In this document: in pieces, positions 50,956 through 64,000 of the stretch
Layout of the letters: the number at the start of each line of letters is the position of its first letter
How positions within the stretch are numbered: the first letter of the stretch is position 1
NCBI GenBank assembly: GCA_963693365.1
Contig: CAVNZM010000006.1
Coordinates: 4,526,001 to 4,590,000, forward strand
Direction of reading: 5' to 3'
Length of the DNA: 64,000 nt
DNA from: Amoebidium appalachense
Lineage: Eukaryota; Ichthyosporea
Translations under genes and position numbers: made by a program
Notes under the pieces: model-generated
Databases searched by the model: none
Told to the model about the DNA's origin: nothing
The model's input: the letters and a program-made list of their open reading frames with translations, nothing else

Positions 50956-51698
50956 TATCCCCCGGGTGTTGCTATGATGCATATTCCTTACGTGTGCTTT
51001 GCAAGATTTGCATTGTGCTGTCCGGTGTAGGCGCACATTTTGTGATCTGTGGCTTATTATTACCCCCCACCCACCCACCCACTCACCCACCTTCCCCCTT
51101 CCTCCCTCTCCTCTCCTTCCTTCCTCCCTCTTGCCTTCTCTTCCGAATATTCCTTATCTCACCCCCTCATTCTCCCCTCTCCCCCCCTCCCCCCGCCGCC
51201 CCCCGCTCCCCACCCTTTCCCCAGCACAATTTGCAGTGTTGTGCATCATGAATGTGCACTCCATCAACTGTAACACGTTTTTCCCTCCCCCCTCTCCACC
51301 CCCCCCCCCCCCCCCCTCCCCTCTGTCGACTTAGGTATCGACGGGGGAGCTTCCTAGAAGCCCCGTCTCCTGAGTTCCTATCTATATTTTTCTTGCTTCT
51401 GCTTACTGCTGCAACTTTAACCCCCGGCCTTTCCCACTGCCCTTGCCTGCATAAGCAACCCTGCTCGTCTCTGATCAAGACGGGTGACCTACTCATGTTC
51501 AAGTGAAACAGTATCTGAGTTGGGTTTCGTTAACGAGGGGAATAGGTCGAAACTCGGGTACTGTGGATGACGTGGGCCCCCCTGAGGATGGGCTCTGCTT
51601 ATTATGCATACTCTTTATGTATGGCTTGCATTCTGCATCGTGTTATCCGTTTGTTCTTGTGTACTTCGTACTTTTTGACGCATTCAAAACCCCCCTCC

Positions 51699-51785
<87 letters not shown>

Positions 51786-52047
51786 TTTCTCCCTTCCCTT
51801 TCTTTTCCTCCTACAGACCAAGTTTGAGGCGGGGCAGCCCGTGATTGCAGTTGACGTTGAGGTCAGCCAGGATGGGCCTGGCATGTTCATTTTGTTCCAG
51901 AGGAGGGACAATCCTGCACCCATCCATGTGCGCTTCTGTGTGCAGCGCAAGGACACAAAGGAGCCCGTGGGGGGAAGTCTGCAGGTAGGGGTGGTTGGTT
52001 TGTGTGTGTGTGCGTGTGTGTGGGTTTTGTGTCTGGGCTGGGGGTAG

Positions 52048-52105
<58 letters not shown>

Positions 52106-52892
52106 TGTCGTGTGTGTTGGGGTTGGGAGGGAAGGGTGGTGGTGGGGGGGGGAGGGAGGGGGGAGGGGGGAGTCTACATTTCATTGTCTGTTCTGGATTT
52201 ATTTCTGCACTGTGTTGTCTGTTGTGGATTTGCACTTCGTGCCGTGTTGCACCGTATCCCTTTCCTCCTGCCCTCCTCCTCCCGCTGAGGAATGGCTGTT
52301 CATGATTCATGTCGTGTGTGCTTTTGTTTTTTTTTGGATGGCAAAATCTGTAATGAATGTGTCGTGTCATCCGTCGCACTCTGCAAAACGTCCTAACCCC
52401 CCCCCCCCCCCCCCCCCCCCGGTGCCCCTCCCTTTTCCCCTTCCCTCCTATCCTTTCCTTCCTTCCCCCCCCCCCCCCCCCCCCCCCCCCCGGGTCTTCC
52501 TCCTTTTCCCCTTCCCCTCCCCCCCCCCCCCCCCCCCTTTTTTTTTTGCACACACACGCACGCACGCACGCACGCACGCACACACACAACACACACACAC
52601 ACACACCTACCCACACACCCACCCACCCCCACAACACACATGCAGGCATTCACTTCTGCCGGCACAATCGGTAGCCCTGAGATCCCCCTGACAGCCGGCA
52701 CGTACCGTGTGCGCATTGAGGCCTACGGGGAGGATGCGGGCAAGCTGCCGCACCCGTTTGTGCTTGGGGTCTATTCGGCCCACCCCACCACCATCAACCC
52801 TGCATCAGACCCGAACCTGACCGAGTTCACCTTGCCTAGCTTCCTGCAGCAGTTTGGCACGGTAGGGGTTGGATTGTTCTTCACACATACTT

Positions 52893-52932
<40 letters not shown>

Positions 52933-53363
52933 CCCCACTGTGTGGAGACCGCTTTACTTCCATGCAACCGGCCATGGTTGCTCTGTGTCGTGCATCTGTA
53001 GGCACATACGCATTTTTCGCTGCACTGCTTTAGTTTGCACACACATCTTCACCGTTTTGCTCACCTTGCTTGCATAAGCAACCCTGCTCGTCTTTGATCA
53101 AGACTGGTTGACCCTCCCAAGTTCAGTTGATGCTGCTGTCTGAGTTGGAGAGTCGTATTTACGCGGGCTAAGGGGTCGAAACTCAGACGCAATTGATGAC
53201 TTGGGCCCTCCCTGAGGATGGGCTCTGCTTATGACGCATACTTTGCGCATGGCTGATGTTGCATACTTGAATGTTTGCCTTTGCATGTGTCCTGCACCAT
53301 GCTTCTCATCGTGTATGCGTACTTCGTACCGTGTTCCGCATTCAACCTCCCCCCCCCCCCCCC

Positions 53364-53394
<31 letters not shown>

Positions 53395-53557
53395 CTCTTC
53401 ACCCCGTCAAAAGTCTTTCTCCCTTTCTGAGAGTCTCAGAGACAATATCCATCTCTCTTTCTCTCTCTCTCTTCCCCCCCCCCCCCCCCCCCCCCCTCTC
53501 AATCTCCCTTTTCCTCTCCCTCTCTCGCCCTCTATCCCTCCCCCTCTCCCTCCCCCT

Positions 53558-53619
<62 letters not shown>

Positions 53620-54185
53620 CTCCCTCCTCTCCTCCCCCCCCCCCCCACCCATCCCCCCCGAACACACACACACACACACACATGCACACACACACACACA
53701 CAATACATCATACCGTCTTGCAAATCCTTGCAACTCGTATCAATACTTCTTGTCTCTCGAGCTTCTTTTCTTTTGTCACTGATGTCCATCTCAACTTCCC
53801 CTCCTGCTCGCCCCCCTCCCCCACACACAACCACACTGCACACACACACACACAGTGCGGTGCCTGCAACACCGCCATGGGTGAGGCCAGTGTTGGTGCC
53901 CTGGGCAAGAAATTCCACCCGTCATGCTGGAAATGCGCACAGTGCAGTGGTGCACTCACCGGCCCATTCTTCCCCAAAAACGACAAACCCTACTGCGAGG
54001 CATGCACCAAGCAGAACGCTGACAAGTGCGGTGGGTGTGGGGAGGGCCTGGTTGGAGGATACATTACCGCCCTTGGGAAGATGTTCCATCCCCCTTGCTT
54101 CGTGTGTGGGAAGTGCAAGGGGCCGCTCCAGGGGAATTTCTTTGTGGTGGCGAATGAGCAGCGCTGTGCTAATTGCTGCCACTGA
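48171..54185 (+). CDS. Calpain cysteine protease with C2-like and two LIM domains, 561 aa
   Basis: Exons are 48171-48557, 49243-49390, 49789-49994, 50446-50676, 51817-51984, 52646-52861 and 53856-54185. All are GT-AG with matching phases, giving 1686 bases to TGA. Calpains are calcium-dependent intracellular cysteine proteases. The core runs from about residue 20 to 325. The catalytic residues are Cys83 in GTLGDCYLLSAL, His238 in EGHAYGLLAV and Asn259 in RNPWGKVEWTG, so it should be active. Cys is followed by Tyr where animal calpains usually have Trp. Residues 325-450 are a beta-rich C2-like domain III (GMFILFQRR, then GTYRVRIEAYGED). Residues 453-561 hold two complete LIM zinc fingers of the form C-x2-C-x16-H-x2-C-x2-C-x2-C-x16-C-x2-C. 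There are no EF-hands. The LIM pair probably targets the protease to actin or adhesion partners, which is inference. Confidence 0.93.
51442..51690 (+). repeat. Dispersed intronic element, copy in calpain intron 4
   Basis: The segment from CATAAGCAACCCTGCTCGTC through TGATCAAGAC, GGTCGAAACTC and GATGGGCTCTGCTTATTATG to GTGTACTTCGTAC and CGCATTCAAAACCCCCC is closely matched at 53063-53350. GGTCGAAACTC resembles a tRNA-type B box, which would suit a SINE, but I find no good A box. Confidence 0.8.
53063..53362 (+). repeat. Dispersed intronic element, copy in calpain intron 6
   Basis: This matches the intron 4 copy from CATAAGCAACCCTGCTCGTC onward. It is longer in its second half, where it instead matches the CABLES intron 12 copy (TTGCATACTTGAATGTTTGC). 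It ends in a C run followed by a long A run. Confidence 0.8.
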
Positions 54186-55285
54186 GTGTGGGGGAGAGGG
54201 GGGTTGCGAGGGTAGGCATATGTGCACGTGTGTGGACACGTATTGTGTGTGTGGGTGGGTGGGTGGGTGGGTGCAGGGCAAGTGTTAGTAATACGACATT
54301 TTGAGGTGGAGGTGAAGGCGTAGACGTGTGTTTGCGTCGTGTAGGTGTGTCCTATGGATAAGTTGTTTATATAACGGTGGTTGGAGTAGATAAACCATAA
54401 GTGAAGTTCATTGATAATCACTTAATAATTGTTTAGCATTCTGTCAATGACGTGTCAGGCACGGAGTGTAATGCAAATTGTGATAAAGAACACAATACAT
54501 TAGCTATAGTAATGCAGCATGTAGTGCAGGCGCAGTTTTGCCCTAATAAAGTTACAGAGGTCGTGGGTAGGTCACGGCATTGGCACTAATTATCATAGTG
54601 GTTGATGCAGATATTGCTTAATTATGGTTATGAAGTAAACTTCTGCTTGTTCTAATATGCCATCCTAGTCGTGGTTGGACCGACCGATGTCACGGTGTGT
54701 GTGCAACGTTTTAGTTCGGGTTGGGGGGGGGGCGGGGCTGTTGCACTTCATGTTTGGGCACGTGATAAGTACTGTAGGGCCCCGAAAAGTGGGGCCCTAC
54801 AGTAACGTTTTGAGGTTAGGCCCACCGGATTTTCATTCAGTGGCTCTAATACAGCCAAAGTAATAAAAAAAAAGAACCCCAAACAAGGTTGGTGGTCTCC
54901 ACTGAGTCAGCGCCGGCCAGAGAGAGGAAAAGTTGCTAAATCGCCGGTGCCGTCGCACAGGTCGGCCTGAACACGTCTACATGTGTACACGTCACTTGAT
55001 GGTTTAAAAAAACAACCAATAGGAAGGTTTCTAGGTTATCTATTTTCAGTAATTCTCTGATGTGAAACCAATCAGGTTGCCGTGTTGTCCGATTGGAATG
55101 TGCGAACCTTGAGGCTGATAAAACGCAAAACGCACCGGGTTGCTTAGTGCTTACAAAAGGAAGACGTAAACAGACTCAAACACCAGTTTTTCTGCACATA
55201 ACCAGCCCACCCGACTCAGTACTAGTCTCGAGCTCCCACCCTCTGCCTCTTTTTTCTACTTTATACACCATAAAAAGCCGCCAAC
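54186..55285. other. Calpain 3' region and upstream of the secreted-protein gene
   Basis: No gene seen. AATAAA at 54545-54550 is a plausible polyadenylation signal for the calpain transcript. A perfect 13-base stem (ACTGTAGGGCCCC with GGGGCCCTACAGT) lies at 54771-54803. Confidence 0.5.
55016..55125 (+). promoter_or_regulatory. CCAAT-box promoter candidate
   Basis: CCAAT occurs at 55016-55020 and 55068-55072, and in reverse (ATTGG) at 55092-55096. These are followed by a TATA-like TGATAAAA at about 55117. This cluster lies 160-270 bases before the ATG at 55286. Paired CCAAT boxes suggest NF-Y-type control. The call rests on motifs only. Confidence 0.4.
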
Positions 55286-55996
55286 ATGTATATCGCCTCC
55301 TTCATTTTCGCTCTCGCGGCCCTTTCCGCCCTTGCTGCCCCTTCGCAAGATCAGGTGGACGATGGCGAATGTTGTGCCATTGAAGACATGACAATGTGCA
55401 ATCGCCTTGGGTCCATAGGTTCAAGTGTGGCAACCCCTGTATGCTGCAACGACGGTTTTTGGGGATGCGTTTCGCCAGGCGCCGCGGGTCCAAGCGGGTG
55501 TGAGCGGTCGGTTGGATTCAACAGAAACCCATCGTGCAAGAAACCCAAACCAAGCGATGATTCTTTCCTCATTGCACAGTTTACAACTGAAGATGACTAC
55601 CCTTGGCTTACCTTGGCCTCTGTCCCTGAGTCCAACAGCGTAAGTCTTGGCGGTAGCAGATACACTCCGTTTGTGTGGAGGGAAGGCCGCCTGGCTAATT
55701 TCTACGACAAGAGCAGATGTCTCAAGGCGAAATCGGGTAAACTCGTCTTTGGACCCTGCCATCGTGCCACGATTTGGGAGACGATTCCTGTGGATCCCGA
55801 GCAGACGTGGACTAAAGTGGGTGAGGAGCCTGTTGTAAATATTGTCACTGGGAAAGGAAGAAGCAGGAAGTGTGTGGAGATTAATGAAGTGCCTACTGAT
55901 GGGAGATTGAGTTGGTTGCCTGTAGTGGTGAAGTGCACAGGTGGAGATACGCAGAAATTCTTTCTGTGGAACGCAAACGCGGAGCTGTCTTCCTGA
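55286..55996 (+). CDS. Secreted cysteine-rich protein, beta-trefoil-like, 236 aa
   Basis: Single exon, ATG after CGCCAAC, stop TGA. Residues 1-18 (MYIASFIFALAALSALAA) are a clear signal peptide. Residues 28-70 hold a cysteine cluster: ECCAIEDMTMC, then VCCNDGFWGC and SPGAAGPSGC. From about residue 125 the sequence has ricin-B-like features: FYDKSRCLKAKSGKLVFGPC, then W, then RKCVEI and VVVKCTGGDTQKFFLWN, i.e. paired Cys with hydrophobic/Gln-x-W-like ends. A secreted carbohydrate-binding or wall protein is my inference. Hydrophobins lack this C-terminal part. The paralogue at 60164 shares both halves. AATAAA at 56350 may end the transcript. Confidence 0.85.
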   Translation: MYIASFIFALAALSALAAPSQDQVDDGECCAIEDMTMCNRLGSIGSSVATPVCCNDGFWGCVSPGAAGPSGCERSVGFNRNPSCKKPKPSDDSFLIAQFTTEDDYPWLTLASVPESNSVSLGGSRYTPFVWREGRLANFYDKSRCLKAKSGKLVFGPCHRATIWETIPVDPEQTWTKVGEEPVVNIVTGKGRSRKCVEINEVPTDGRLSWLPVVVKCTGGDTQKFFLWNANAELSS

Positions 55997-60163
<4,167 letters not shown>

Positions 60164-60868
60164 ATGAAATTTCTCTCCTTCTCCACCATGTTCGCTCTCG
60201 CGGCGCTCTCTTCCGTCGAAGCCGACGCGGCCAAGTGCTGCTCGCCCAAGACCCAGTACATGTGCAACAATTTGGGCTCCATTGGCTCCACCACAGCGGT
60301 CGCTGTCTGTTGCAATGATGGCACATGGGGGTGTACAAAGCCCGGCGCCGCAGGCCCCAGTGCGTGTCCTGACGCCGGCGGCTCCAACGTGTTAACCAAG
60401 ACCCTGCGTGCACGTACGGGAAAAAACCAAGTGACACTTCGTTCATGATTGCCCCGTTCGGGACGCCGACTTGTTGGCCTTCAGGGCTTCACAACACCAA
60501 CGGAACTGTGTCTTTGGGTAATGGATACACCCCGTTTGTGTGGAAGGGGGGCAAGCTGGCGAACTACTATGACAAGAGCAAGTGCCTGCGTACAAAGGGG
60601 AAGAGAGTCGTTGTGGGGTCGTGCAAGGGTGCGAATTTGGGAGACTGTTGAGGCCGAGCCCAAGGAGAGGTGGACCAAGGTTGGTGACGGGGAGCCTGTG
60701 GTGAATCTCGTGACCGGGCAAGGAAGTAAGAGAAAGTGCGCTGAGATTAAGAACGGTAAGCCGCCTGGTGGGTCGTGGAAGCAGTGGGTGGAAGTTGTAA
60801 AGTGCAATAAGGAGTGGATGCAGAAATGGTTCCTGTGGAACGGAAACGAGATGTTGCCAAAGAACTAA
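60164..60868 (+). pseudogene. Paralogue of the secreted protein, two compensating frameshifts
   Basis: The start MKFLSFSTMFALAALSSVEA is a signal peptide, followed by KCCSPKTQYMC, VCCNDGTWGC and KPGAAGPSAC as in the gene at 55286. After SNVLTKT the homology moves to the next frame (DPACTYGKKPSDTSFMIAPF, then YTPFVWKGGKLANYYDKSKC). At CKGA it returns to the first frame (IWETVEAEPKERWTKVG, ending LWNGNEMLPKN). The net length is in frame. As written the first frame stops at 60448. Either this is a recent pseudogene, or the reading has two one-base errors. An intact gene would encode about 234 residues. Confidence 0.75.

Positions 60869-64000
<3,132 letters not shown>

Noticed and set aside
51530-51560. 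Possible tRNA-type internal promoter in the dispersed element
   Set aside because: GGTCGAAACTC resembles a B box, but I found no acceptable A box or cloverleaf, so no tRNA or firm SINE class is claimed.

Overview
The window reads as nuclear DNA of a eukaryote with GT-AG introns and an extreme load of simple sequence: C or G runs up to about 63 bases, (CA)n/(GT)n blocks of 100 bases or more, and one (GA)n block of about 430 bases. The two best-recognised genes are a CABLES-type cyclin-like protein and a classical-type calpain with LIM domains. These suggest a holozoan (an animal or a close unicellular relative such as an ichthyosporean). The species cannot be named from the sequence alone. Most long reading frames here are translated microsatellites (His-Thr, Val-Cys, Pro, Gly or Ser-Leu runs) and are not genes.

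Three multi-exon plus-strand genes could be rebuilt exon by exon with matching phases. They are a 422-residue membrane/lipid-droplet-like protein (4720-9587, 6 exons), a 721-residue CABLES homologue (13581-26563, 14 exons) and a 561-residue calpain with a C2-like domain and two LIM domains (48171-54185, 7 exons). Single-exon genes follow: a 236-residue secreted cysteine-rich protein (55286-55996) and its paralogue (60164-60868), which carries two compensating frameshifts. A 73-residue reading frame (44485-44706) is a plausible small gene. Weaker calls are a minus-strand exon (12168-12309), a PAN/apple-like terminal exon (31663-32007), a short-chain-dehydrogenase-like exon fragment on the minus strand (45362-45502) and a 131-codon frame at 28380-28775.

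From 26.6 to 45 kb the window is mostly mobile and rearranged DNA. It holds a degenerate non-LTR reverse transcriptase (29545-30713), a roughly 2.7 kb duplicate of the 3' end of the CABLES gene (about 32690-35490) and a tandem array of roughly 225-base units split by a solo LTR with a 5-base target duplication (36967-37909). It also holds a knot of direct and inverted duplications (38.9-40.9 kb), a LINE 3' fragment (41870-42355) and a 956-base inverted-repeat element (42737-43692). A 314-base inverted-repeat element sits inside a CABLES intron (25471-25784).

The strongest general signal is in the introns. Several begin in (GT)n or G runs and end in C runs and (CA)n, so their ends are complementary and the splice sites lie inside microsatellites. 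A dispersed intronic repeat that ends in a C run recurs in both the CABLES and calpain genes.
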